Shown: positions 23,803 to 32,567 of the stretch, piece by piece
How positions within the stretch are numbered: the stretch's first letter is position 1
Layout: every line of letters starts with the position of its first letter
The notes under the pieces: model-generated
Told to the model about the DNA's origin: nothing
The model's database searches: none
Seen by the model: only the letters and a program-made list of their open reading frames with translations
DNA from: Elusimicrobiota bacterium
GTDB lineage: Bacteria > Elusimicrobiota > Elusimicrobia > Elusimicrobiales > UBA9959
Assembly (NCBI GenBank): GCA_026388125.1
Contig: JAPLKJ010000310.1
Span: 1-36,947 of the forward strand
Length of the DNA: 36,947 bases
Reading direction: 5' to 3'
Translations under genes and position numbers: made by a program

Positions 23803-24834
23803 ATGAAGAATTCCGAAACTGTAGAACTGCTGCGCAAACTTGAGGCCATAAATTCGCCCAGCGGGTACACTAAAGAGGCCATAGCTTTCCTGGCCGGCCT
23901 GTTCAGGGCCGCCGGGCTTAACCCCACGCTCACCAACAAAGGCGCGCTGCTGGTGTGCGAGCACCCCGAGCCGGTTACGGTCTGCGCCGCGCACGTGGAC
24001 ACTTTAGGCGCCATGGTAACGCAGCTGCAGGGCGACGGCACGCTGCGCGTAACGCAGGTGGGCGGCTGGCCGTGGAATTCTTTCGAGGGGGAATACGTTA
24101 CGGTGCTGGGCTCTGCCGGAAAAAAATGGCGCGGCACCCTGCTGTGCGACAACCCCGCCGCGCACGTGAACCGCAATATCGGCAAAGCGGAGCGCTCGGC
24201 CGAGAACATGCACATCCGCCTGGACGTGGAGGTGAAGACCGCCGCCGATACGAAAAAACTCGGGGTCTGCGCCGGGGATTATGTTTTCTTCGATCCCCGC
24301 TTCGAGGCCACGGACACCGGCTTTATCCGCTCCCGCTTCCTGGACGACAAGGCCGGCTGCGCGGTGCTGGCCGAGGTGATCCTGAACGCGGGCGCCAGGC
24401 TTAAAAAAATGCCCGCAGCGTTCTTTTTCTCCAATTACGAGGAAGTGGGCCACGGCGCCAGCGCCGGCATACCGCGCTGCGTGCGCGAGATGATAGCGGT
24501 GGACATGGGCGTGGTGGGCCATAACGTGTACGGCCACGAGACCCTGGTCTCCATCTGCGCCAAGGATTCCACAGGCCCGCACGATTATGAACTGCGCCAG
24601 CGGCTGGTGAACCTGGCCAGGAAGAAGCGCATCCCGCACGTGGTGGACATCTTCCCTTTCTACGGCTCGGACGCGCACGCCACCATGGGCGCCGGCTACG
24701 ACGTGCGGGTGGCGGTCATAGGCCCCGGAGTGTCGGCCTCGCACGGGGTGGAGCGCACCCATATAAAAGGCATACGCGCCACGGTACAGCTGGTGGAGGC
24801 CTACCTGGCCGATATCTGCGCCGCTAAAAAATAA
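23803..24834 (+). CDS. M42-family metallo-aminopeptidase
   Basis: 343 residues. Zinc and catalytic motifs of the M42 family (tetrahedral aminopeptidases) occur in order: AAHVDTLG (H64, D66), SRFLDDKAG (D181, D182), NYEEVGHGAS (general base E213, E214), AVDMGV (D234) and a late GSDAHATM with the C-terminal metal histidine. The enzyme trims N-terminal residues from peptides in the cytoplasm. Family length is about 340-360, so it is complete. The ATG at 23803 follows GGAG by six bases; the upstream TTG (23788) would put that site in the coding region. There is no signal peptide. A terminator-like hairpin follows the gene. It seems unrelated to B12 uptake, as the repeat element separates them. 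Confidence 0.9.
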   Translation: MKNSETVELLRKLEAINSPSGYTKEAIAFLAGLFRAAGLNPTLTNKGALLVCEHPEPVTVCAAHVDTLGAMVTQLQGDGTLRVTQVGGWPWNSFEGEYVTVLGSAGKKWRGTLLCDNPAAHVNRNIGKAERSAENMHIRLDVEVKTAADTKKLGVCAGDYVFFDPRFEATDTGFIRSRFLDDKAGCAVLAEVILNAGARLKKMPAAFFFSNYEEVGHGASAGIPRCVREMIAVDMGVVGHNVYGHETLVSICAKDSTGPHDYELRQRLVNLARKKRIPHVVDIFPFYGSDAHATMGAGYDVRVAVIGPGVSASHGVERTHIKGIRATVQLVEAYLADICAAKK

Positions 24835-24861
24835 GCCGTTGCCCGTTGTACCCAGCCCGCG

Positions 24862-24909
24862 GGGGGCCGAATAACAAGACTTCTTTGAGTCTTGCGGCCC
24901 TATTTTCTC
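24862..24909 (+). terminator. Rho-independent terminator after the M42 peptidase
   Basis: CAAGACT (24875-24881), loop, AGTCTTG (24888-24894), inside an outer GGGCC/GGCCC pair, then TATTTTCTCC. Branched or bulged but with a perfect inner stem. Confidence 0.6.
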
Positions 24910-24958
24910 CTTCGCATAGTTGATTAGAATTAAGGCTGCCTGTATAAGGAGAGAACGC

Positions 24959-25861
24959 GTGAAAAAAGAATTCCTGGCCCTTGCCGCGGTTACAGCGCTG
25001 GTCACGGTTGCGCATGCGCAGCAGAACACGGCGCTCTCCCAGCTTATCGACCCTTCCGATATAAGTATTTCCATTCCGGCCGCTTCCCTGCCGGCGCGCG
25101 GCGGCGTGGTTACCGCCGTGGCCAACCCCTGGGACCCGGCGGCGCCGTTTTCCTACAACCAGCTGCCGGCGCAGCTCTTCCCCGCAGGAGGCGCGACAGG
25201 CGTCCGCAACGTGCGTTCCTGCCCGGCCCCGGCCGACCATAAGAGCTACAAATGGGATACCGTTACCGTGAATTCGGCGCGGATAGCAAAAGTGCTTTAC
25301 GGCTACCGGCTTTACGGCACGGGGCATTCCTTCCTGGTGTTCATTTTCAACGATGGCGGCGCGGTGGACGCGCGCGGGCACAACGTGCGGGCGCTGACCT
25401 TCGGCGCCGAGGCCTGGAGCCGCGAGCCTTACGGTTTTACCCTGTCCCATGCGCTGCTGGGCCGCTACCCGCTTATCTGGGTAGCTACTACTTTTGAAAG
25501 CTACACGGATTACATCGCCGTGGTAAAGAAGAAGGACACTTTCTTCAAGACCCTCGCGCTCGGGCCGGAACAGAATCTGAGGCTTTTTAAACTGCTGCTG
25601 GCGCGCGTGGACGAGACCAACCGCAACAGGGAAACCTATAACCTGTTCAATAACAGCTGCACCAATAACCCCGTGGACCTTATCAACCAGGTCATCCCCG
25701 CGGCGGCGCGCATTTCGCTGGACGTGGCCGGCCTGATGAACCCCTACGCGTCCATCCCCAGATTCGCGGTGCAGAGATACACGGCCAACGGCGTACTGAC
25801 GGGCGAGCCCTTCCGCCTGGGCGCCGACAATGCCGGCGCCTTCGACGTAAATAAAATATAA
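24959..25861 (+). CDS. Secreted DUF4105/Lnb-like protein (tentative)
   Basis: 300 residues from GTG 24959, which follows AAGGAG by seven bases. A signal peptide (KKEFLALAAVTALVTVAHA) is followed by a mature domain with GTGHSFLVFIFNDGG, FTLSHALLGRYPLIWVAT and a late ETYNLFNNSCTNNPVDLINQ. The last block, an Asn-Cys-Thr turn after an aromatic-Asn strand, together with the upstream HSFLVF histidine, resembles the DUF4105 domain found in secreted proteins and in the Lnb lipoprotein acyltransferase, whose fold is linked to NlpC/P60-like thiol enzymes. A His-Cys pair would be its catalytic core here. I cannot check this alignment, so the family call is provisional. The protein has one extra cysteine near residue 85. 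Confidence 0.6.
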   Translation: MKKEFLALAAVTALVTVAHAQQNTALSQLIDPSDISISIPAASLPARGGVVTAVANPWDPAAPFSYNQLPAQLFPAGGATGVRNVRSCPAPADHKSYKWDTVTVNSARIAKVLYGYRLYGTGHSFLVFIFNDGGAVDARGHNVRALTFGAEAWSREPYGFTLSHALLGRYPLIWVATTFESYTDYIAVVKKKDTFFKTLALGPEQNLRLFKLLLARVDETNRNRETYNLFNNSCTNNPVDLINQVIPAAARISLDVAGLMNPYASIPRFAVQRYTANGVLTGEPFRLGADNAGAFDVNKI

Positions 25862-25896
25862 AAAAAGGACCCGCGGCGTGTTAGGCGCGCGGGTCC
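25861..25896 (-). terminator. Rho-independent terminator of the obg transcript
   Basis: GGACCCGCG (25867-25875) pairs with CGCGGGTCC (25888-25896). On the minus strand it is followed by six Ts (complement of the A run at 25861-25866). It lies 20 bases past the obg stop; the plus-strand tail is only weakly T-rich. Confidence 0.85.
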
Positions 25897-25917
25897 GTTC
25901 TGTGCGGCTGGCCGGGT

Positions 25918-27282
25918 TCAGTATTCCTGGTCGAACTTCCTGTATTTGTAAGCGAACTTCGAGGGCCTGCCCGTGGGGGCGGCGGCGTCCGACCACTGGA
26001 ATTCCTTGCCGCCAAGGCGCACCAGGTCGTCCTTCACCACGCCTGCCTTCTGCAGGGCCTTGTCGAGGCCTATCAGCTTGAAGATGCGGTGTATGCGGTC
26101 CCAGGAATCCGGCTGTGCGAAGTTGGTCATGGCCACCATTTTGTCTATCTTGGCGCTGGTCACCCGCACCACGCCGTCGCCGTCGTGCGTTATCACGAAG
26201 CCTTTGCCCACCGGCTTGGGGCCGCGCACCGCAGTGCCGGCCGCCTGGTAAAGGTCTTCCTCTTTTATGGTAGGCAGCATTTTTATCACGCGGTCCATCA
26301 GCTGGCTGACGCCCTTGCCCGAGACCGCCGAGATAAGGAAGATCTCCCGTTTCTTGAATCTCTTCGCAAGCGCTTTCTGCACCACTTCCGCCTCGGGCAG
26401 GTCGGCCTTGGTCACCACCAGGATGGAGGTTTTTTTCGCCAGCTTGGGGTGGAACTCCTTCAGCTCTTTCTCTATCACGCGCACCGATTTCTCGGGCTTG
26501 ATCTTGCCGAAACCCTGCGGGTCCACCAGGTGGATGAGCATCTTCGTGCGCAGGATATGCTTCAGGAACATGTCGCCCAGGCCCTTGCCGGAGTGCGCGC
26601 CCTCTATCAGGCCGGGGATGTCGGCCACCGCGAAATTAGTCCCCTTGTGCGTTACCATGCCCAGGTTGGGGTTGAGCGTGGTGAACGGGTACGCGGCCAC
26701 TTTGGGGCGCGCCTTGGAGATCACCGACAGCAGCGTGGATTTGCCCGCGTTGGGAAAGCCCACCAGGCCCACGTCCGCCAGCACGCTCAGCTCCAGGTTG
26801 GCCTCGAACTTCTCGCCGGGCTCGCCGTTCTCGGAGATCTTTGGCGCGGTGTTGAACTGCGTCTTGAAAGCGGTGTTGCCGCGGCCGCCGCGGCCGCCCC
26901 TGGCCACGCGGAAGCGCTGGCCGTGCTCCTTCAGGTCGGCCAGTACCACGCCGTCCCGCTTTATCACGGTGCCCCTGGGCACGTAGATGGTCTTGTCCTC
27001 GCTCTTCAGGCCGTCCCTGCGGTTGCCGCCGCCAGGGGAAGCGTTGTCCACGGTGATATGCGGGTGATAGGCCACTTCGGCCAGCGTGGTGATGTTGGAG
27101 GAGGCCTCGAACCAGATGCTGCCGCCCTGCCCGCCGTGCCCGCCGTCGGGGCCGCCGTAGGGGATGTATTTTTCCCTCCGGAACGAGGAGCAGCCGTTGC
27201 CGCCGTCGCCGGCCTTAAGGTAAACGTGGGCCGTGTCTATGAAGCCGGCCGAACTGCGGTGGTCGCCTGTTTTTTTCATCAT
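25918..27282 (-). CDS. obg: Obg (CgtA) GTPase
   Basis: 454 residues in three domains: the glycine-rich Obg fold (residues about 12-168, with KAGDGGNGCSSFRREKY, GGPDGGHGGQGGS and GGRGGRGN), a G domain with P-loop GFPNAGKS (175-182), switch DIPGLIEGAH and VVTKAD (guanine recognition), and a C-terminal OCT domain (about 370-440). It is an essential ribosome-associated GTPase that checks 50S maturation. ATG 27282 and ATG 27279 are both possible starts, with GAGGAAG upstream. The gene follows rplU and rpmA, a widely conserved order, but a terminator hairpin separates it from rpmA, so expression may depend on read-through. Confidence 0.97.
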   Translation of the reverse strand: MMKKTGDHRSSAGFIDTAHVYLKAGDGGNGCSSFRREKYIPYGGPDGGHGGQGGSIWFEASSNITTLAEVAYHPHITVDNASPGGGNRRDGLKSEDKTIYVPRGTVIKRDGVVLADLKEHGQRFRVARGGRGGRGNTAFKTQFNTAPKISENGEPGEKFEANLELSVLADVGLVGFPNAGKSTLLSVISKARPKVAAYPFTTLNPNLGMVTHKGTNFAVADIPGLIEGAHSGKGLGDMFLKHILRTKMLIHLVDPQGFGKIKPEKSVRVIEKELKEFHPKLAKKTSILVVTKADLPEAEVVQKALAKRFKKREIFLISAVSGKGVSQLMDRVIKMLPTIKEEDLYQAAGTAVRGPKPVGKGFVITHDGDGVVRVTSAKIDKMVAMTNFAQPDSWDRIHRIFKLIGLDKALQKAGVVKDDLVRLGGKEFQWSDAAAPTGRPSKFAYKYRKFDQEY

Positions 27283-27317
27283 ATGCGGGTCTTCCTCTGC
27301 GGAACTTCCATGGCGGG

Positions 27318-27363
27318 AATAAAAAACCTCCTGAAAGCGGTTAGCTGTTCAGGAGGTTTTTCG
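27318..27363. terminator. Bidirectional-type terminator between rpmA and obg
   Basis: AACCTCCTGAA (27325-27335) pairs with TTCAGGAGGTT (27348-27358), with T runs on both sides (plus strand TTTTTC, minus strand TTTTTTATT). On the minus strand this ends the rplU-rpmA transcript or limits read-through into obg. No plus-strand gene needs it here. Confidence 0.8.
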
Positions 27364-27372
27364 TCTGGTAAG

Positions 27373-27651
27373 TTATTTGGCGGCGGCGGTGGCGGCGGCG
27401 GCGGGATAAACGCTGATCATTTTCTTGTTGCGTTTCGCCCACTCGAACTTCACCACGCCCGCTATCTTCGTGTACAGCGTGTCGTCGGAGCCTTTCCTGA
27501 CGTTCTCGCCGGGCAGGAACTTGGTGCCGCGCTGGCGGCAGAGCACCTCTCCGGCCTTCACCACCTGGCAGCCGTAGCGCTTTACGCCGAGCCGCTGGCC
27601 CTTGCTGTCACGTCCGTTAGTGCTTGAACCTTGTGCTTTTGTACTGGCCAT
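27373..27651 (-). CDS. rpmA: 50S ribosomal protein L27
   Basis: 92 residues with the L27 hallmark [19 protein letters not shown], then [21 protein letters not shown]. The N-terminus starts directly with the mature sequence, without the cleavable extension that in Firmicutes and some others needs the Prp protease; consistently, no prp gene lies between rplU and rpmA. L27 contacts the peptidyl-transferase centre. The C-terminal tail AAAATAAAK is a low-complexity extra. The RBS is GAGGT. The 107-base leader contains two hairpins, GGCCGA/TCGGCC and GCCGTT/AACGGC. Confidence 0.97.
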   Translation of the reverse strand: MASTKAQGSSTNGRDSKGQRLGVKRYGCQVVKAGEVLCRQRGTKFLPGENVRKGSDDTLYTKIAGVVKFEWAKRNKKMISVYPAAAATAAAK

Positions 27652-27758
27652 GATTGAACCTCAATATCCGCGTAGATGCCGTTTGAACGGCCGATCGTAA
27701 AACTTCGGCCAATACCCGCCCGGTACTGCGGCGGACCGTGGCCATGAACAGCCAAAAA

Positions 27759-28070
27759 CTATGTTAACTGGATATCTTTAACTTCTATCTCAGTAAGTTC
27801 CTGGCGATGCCCCGAGGCCTTTTCGTAAGCTTTCTTGGATTTTTTCCTGAAAACTATTATCTTGGGACCCTGGAGATGCCGGACTATCCGGGCTGTGACT
27901 TTCGCGGCCGGAGACTTTGAGTCGGGAGCGGTTTTTGCTTCCTGATCTGCGGACCACAGCGCCGTGAAGGTCACTTCGGTGCCTTCTTTTGCCGTGAGCT
28001 TTTCCACATGCAGGATCTCGCCCGGGACTACCCAGTACTGCTTGCCGCCTGTTTCGATGATTGCGTACAT
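27759..28070 (-). CDS. rplU: 50S ribosomal protein L21
   Basis: 103 residues with the L21 start MYAIIETGGKQYWVVPGE, then ILHVEKL and the C-terminal RKKSKKAYEKASGHRQ segment. A 23S rRNA-binding protein of the 50S subunit. Length is normal. There is no Shine-Dalgarno before ATG 28070; instead, a promoter (28080-28108) ends nine bases before it, so the mRNA would have a leader of two to three bases. It heads the rplU-rpmA unit. Confidence 0.96.
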   Translation of the reverse strand: MYAIIETGGKQYWVVPGEILHVEKLTAKEGTEVTFTALWSADQEAKTAPDSKSPAAKVTARIVRHLQGPKIIVFRKKSKKAYEKASGHRQELTEIEVKDIQLT

Positions 28071-28079
28071 AGTGGTAAT

Positions 28080-28108
28080 ATGATATCAAAACGGGAGGGA
28101 ATAATCAA
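28080..28108 (-). promoter_or_regulatory. Promoter of rplU-rpmA giving a nearly leaderless mRNA
   Basis: On the minus strand TTGATT (28108-28103), 17-base spacer, TATCAT (28085-28080): four of six and five of six consensus. The start codon lies nine bases after the -10, so transcription should begin within about three bases of it. Confidence 0.6.
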
Positions 28109-28246
28109 ATAGACCGCGCGCGGCAGCCGGGGCGGGGGCCCCTAAAGACCCACGTTAAGGTGGGCCGTAAGCCACTTCCGTGCGGCCTGCTTATATACGA
28201 TACTATAACTACAACCATGAAGCAAACATGTCAAGCGGAGGCTTTA

Positions 28247-28672
28247 ATGAAGATCACCCGGACTTTTATTTTCGCGGCGGCGGCGGCCGCTGCTTTTTCC
28301 ACCCTGGCCGCGGCGGGCGGGCCCGTTCTGCTGGCGCTCAACACTCCCGTTAAGGAAACCGTTAAACCGGTCCTGATCAGTTCAACTACTATTACCAGCC
28401 CTGCCGCCGTGCAAGTGAAGGCCGCGGAAGGCGACTGCACCGATTTCGACGCGCTGAGCGCCGTGGACGATCCGCTTTACCGCGAAGGCGCCAAAGAGAT
28501 GCTCAAGCAGGTGTGCGAGAACGACGCCGCCGCCATTGCCGCCGCCGCTAAGACCGCGCCCGCGATGCGCGACGCGCCCAATTCCAATTCCAGGCCCGTG
28601 TCCAGGATAAAGAAGCCCCGCGCGAAAAAACCCGCGCATGCCGACCCCGTGAAGTCCAAGAGCGATCTGTAG
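28247..28672 (+). CDS. Small secreted protein of unknown function
   Basis: 141 residues. The signal peptide begins KITRTFIF and is followed by an Ala-rich core (AAAAAAAF). The mature chain has a Lys/Val linker, an acidic central segment with two cysteines (EGDCTDFDALS and LKQVCENDAAA), likely one disulfide, and a basic C-terminus rich in Pro/Lys (RIKKPRAKKPAHADPVKS). No family recognised. The ATG at 28247 has GGAGG five bases upstream; an in-frame ATG at 28217 would extend the leader and is less likely. It has its own terminator. Confidence 0.7.
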   Translation: MKITRTFIFAAAAAAAFSTLAAAGGPVLLALNTPVKETVKPVLISSTTITSPAAVQVKAAEGDCTDFDALSAVDDPLYREGAKEMLKQVCENDAAAIAAAAKTAPAMRDAPNSNSRPVSRIKKPRAKKPAHADPVKSKSDL

Positions 28673-28691
28673 GCGCTCAGCCTTTGCGCAC

Positions 28692-28726
28692 AAAAGCCCG
28701 GCGGCCCTGCGGCCCCGGGCTTTTTT
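28692..28726 (+). terminator. Rho-independent terminator
   Basis: AAAAGCCCGG (28692-28701) pairs with CCGGGCTTTT (28715-28724), then TT. Ends the small secreted protein gene. Confidence 0.8.
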
Positions 28727-28783
28727 GCGTTCGCGCGGCCATAAATAATAGAATAATACTGCAACCTTGCACCGGAGGATAAA

Positions 28784-29470
28784 ATGCTCAACGATGTGAT
28801 CGGAATTTTTGAAGAACCGCTTTTGAACGTCTGGCGGCTGTTCTCGGATTATATCCCGAATATCCTGGCGGCTTTCGTTTTCATACTGCTGGGCCTTTTC
28901 GTGGCGCGCATCGTCAGCTCCATGCTGGAGAAGTTCATGCGCCGCATACAGCTGGACTCCTACACCAGCCGCGTGGGCATCAACGAAATGCTCACCCGCT
29001 TCGGCTTCGGCAAATCCCCTTCCAAAGTAGTGGCGTTCATGGTCTACTGGGCGCTGCTGCTGATGTTCTTCGTGACGGCGGCCAATATCCTTAACATGGC
29101 CGTCATCTCGGCCATCCTGAAAACGTTCATCATCGGGTTCATCCCGCGCATGGTGGCCGCCATCTTCATAGGCTTCGGCGGCCTGCTGTTCGCGCGCTTC
29201 CTGGGCGACGTGGTGCTTAACGCCGCCACGGCCAACAACCTGCGCGGCGGGCGCTCGCTGTCGAAGATCGTGCATTTTGTGGTGGTGGTCTTCACGCTGA
29301 TCGCGGCCATCGAGCAGCTGGGCATCGAGATGAAGATGATCCGCGGCGCGGTGGACATCCTGTTCGCCTCGCTGGGGCTTTCCTTCGCCATCGCCGTGGG
29401 CCTGGGCGCGAAGGACATCGCGCACGACGTGATAAAGGGCCTGTTCACGGACAACAAAGAAGAAAAATAA
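28784..29470 (+). CDS. MscS-like membrane protein lacking the cytosolic beta domain
   Basis: 228 residues with four or five hydrophobic helices: YIPNILAAFVFILLGLFVARIV, VVAFMVYWALLLMFFVTAANIL, IIGFIPRMVAAIFIGFGGLLFA, IVHFVVVVFTLIAAI and ILFASLGLSFAIAVGLGAKDIAHDVI. The repeated IPN-I or IPR-M starts and the LGLSFAIAVGLGAKD segment resemble the conserved TM-helix family of small mechanosensitive-channel proteins, whose last helix aligns with the pore helix of MscS. The chain ends about 15 residues later, so the MscS beta and alpha/beta domains are absent. It may sense tension or form a small channel; that is inference. RBS GGAGG is at the right distance from ATG 28784. A terminator follows. Confidence 0.8.
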   Translation: MLNDVIGIFEEPLLNVWRLFSDYIPNILAAFVFILLGLFVARIVSSMLEKFMRRIQLDSYTSRVGINEMLTRFGFGKSPSKVVAFMVYWALLLMFFVTAANILNMAVISAILKTFIIGFIPRMVAAIFIGFGGLLFARFLGDVVLNAATANNLRGGRSLSKIVHFVVVVFTLIAAIEQLGIEMKMIRGAVDILFASLGLSFAIAVGLGAKDIAHDVIKGLFTDNKEEK

Positions 29471-29492
29471 GTTTCCGCCGGCGGAAAAGAAG

Positions 29493-29525
29493 AAGCCCCG
29501 AAAGTTGCCGGGGCTTTCTCTTTTT
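29493..29525 (+). terminator. Rho-independent terminator
   Basis: AAGCCCCG (29493-29500) pairs with CGGGGCTT (29509-29516), followed by TCTCTTTTT. Ends the MscS-like gene. Confidence 0.8.
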
Positions 29526-29649
29526 ATACTGCGGATGATGAGTGTGATCAGCCCGTCGGGACGCCGGGCGGTTTTGTTTTTCGGGGCGGGTTTTGTAGGA
29601 TATGTCTATAGGGGTTACGGGTTCTCGCACATGTCAGCCGGGGGGGGCA

Positions 29650-30762
29650 ATGAAACATCCTGAATGGGTGAAAAAAACAGGTTCAGTATCAGCCGTGCTC
29701 GTGTTCCTATTCATTTGCGGATGTTCTAAGCCCCCGAAGAGCGCCGCGGATTATTACAACCGCGGGGCCGTTTACGCTAACAACGGCGAATTCGACAAAG
29801 CGATAGAAGATTTTTCCAAAGCCGTGGAGCTCGACCCGAAAGACGTCAGGTCTTATTACAACCGGGGGCTTTCCTACGGGGCTAAAAGCGCGTACGCTCC
29901 GGCGATAGAGGATTTTTCCAAAGCGATAGCCATCGCTCCCGGCTCCGGTTTGGCCTATCTTAGCCGCGGGAACATGTACAGTCGAAAGGGCGCGTACGAC
30001 CTGGCGATAGAAGATTATTCCCGCGAGATAGAAATTGCCTCGAAGCCAGTGGACGCGTATTATTACCGCGGCCGCGCTTACGCCGCCAAGGGCAGGCAAG
30101 AGGCGGCGATAGAGGATTTTACGCGGGCGATAGCGAATGACCCGAGATGTTCCGGGGCGTATGCCGACCGTGGACTTGCCTACTACAATATAGGCGAGCA
30201 GGAGATGGCGATGATAGATGTCTCCAAAGCGCTGGAGATAAACCCGGAGCTGGCCGAGGGCTATTCCATACGCGGGACTATCTACATGGGAACGGGCCGG
30301 GGCGCTCTGGCGATAGACGCCTTTACCATGGCGCTGGCCATGGCCCCGAAAGACGCGCGGGTATATGCCGACCGCGGCCGCGCCTATGCCGGTGAAGGCC
30401 AGTACGCCCCGGCTATCGACGACTTCTCCCGCGCGCTGGCGCTGGAACCGAAACTGAGCGGGGCGTATTCTGGCCGCGCGGCTGCGTATCTAAAAAAGGG
30501 CGACTTCGACAAAGCGATAGAAGACAGCGCCAGGGCGATAGCGCTGGACCCGGAGTCCGCGGAGCCTTATTACAACCGGGGCCTCGCCCGCGCGTATAAG
30601 GGCGAGCACGACAGGGCGATAGAGGATTTTTCCTCGGCGATAGCTATATCGCCGCGTATGGCCAGTCTATATTACAGCCGCTCGCTGTCTTACCGTGAGA
30701 AGGGAGAATCCCAGAAGGCGGCGGCCGATAAAAAGAAATACCGGAGCCTGGCTAAGAAATGA
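29650..30762 (+). CDS. TPR-repeat lipoprotein
   Basis: 370 residues. The N-terminus carries a lipoprotein signal (hydrophobic VLVFLFI, then CGC-SKPP; lipid on the second Cys is likely although the lipobox ICGC is imperfect). From residue 35 on there are about ten 34-residue tetratricopeptide repeats, with the consensus YYNRG.AY...G.YD.AIEDFSKAI.LDP very regularly kept. TPR arrays bind peptides or proteins; as a lipoprotein it would sit in the periplasm or outer membrane. The ATG at 29650 is preceded by a run of seven Gs, an unusual ribosome-binding site. The in-frame ATG at 29602 would add residues before the signal peptide. It ends in a terminator shared with rpoD. Confidence 0.85.
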   Translation: MKHPEWVKKTGSVSAVLVFLFICGCSKPPKSAADYYNRGAVYANNGEFDKAIEDFSKAVELDPKDVRSYYNRGLSYGAKSAYAPAIEDFSKAIAIAPGSGLAYLSRGNMYSRKGAYDLAIEDYSREIEIASKPVDAYYYRGRAYAAKGRQEAAIEDFTRAIANDPRCSGAYADRGLAYYNIGEQEMAMIDVSKALEINPELAEGYSIRGTIYMGTGRGALAIDAFTMALAMAPKDARVYADRGRAYAGEGQYAPAIDDFSRALALEPKLSGAYSGRAAAYLKKGDFDKAIEDSARAIALDPESAEPYYNRGLARAYKGEHDRAIEDFSSAIAISPRMASLYYSRSLSYREKGESQKAAADKKKYRSLAKK

Positions 30763-30781
30763 AATAAACTTCCACGCTCCG

Positions 30782-30817
30782 AAAAAAAGCCCCGGGGGTT
30801 CCGGGGCTTTTATTTTT
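30782..30817. terminator. Bidirectional terminator between the TPR lipoprotein gene and rpoD
   Basis: AAAAGCCCCGG (30785-30795) pairs with CCGGGGCTTTT (30801-30811), flanked by A and T runs on both sides. It serves the plus-strand lipoprotein gene and the minus-strand rpsU-dnaG-rpoD cluster. Confidence 0.85.
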
Positions 30818-30832
30818 ACGCTTTGCGGCCGC

Positions 30833-32542
<1,710 letters not shown>

Positions 32543-32567
32543 CTTTGTCTCCTAATCCCGCCGCTGT

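Noticed and set aside
26089-27627. 512-residue plus-strand frame opposite obg and rpmA
   Set aside because: Antisense shadow of Obg and L27, which are certain; no RBS.
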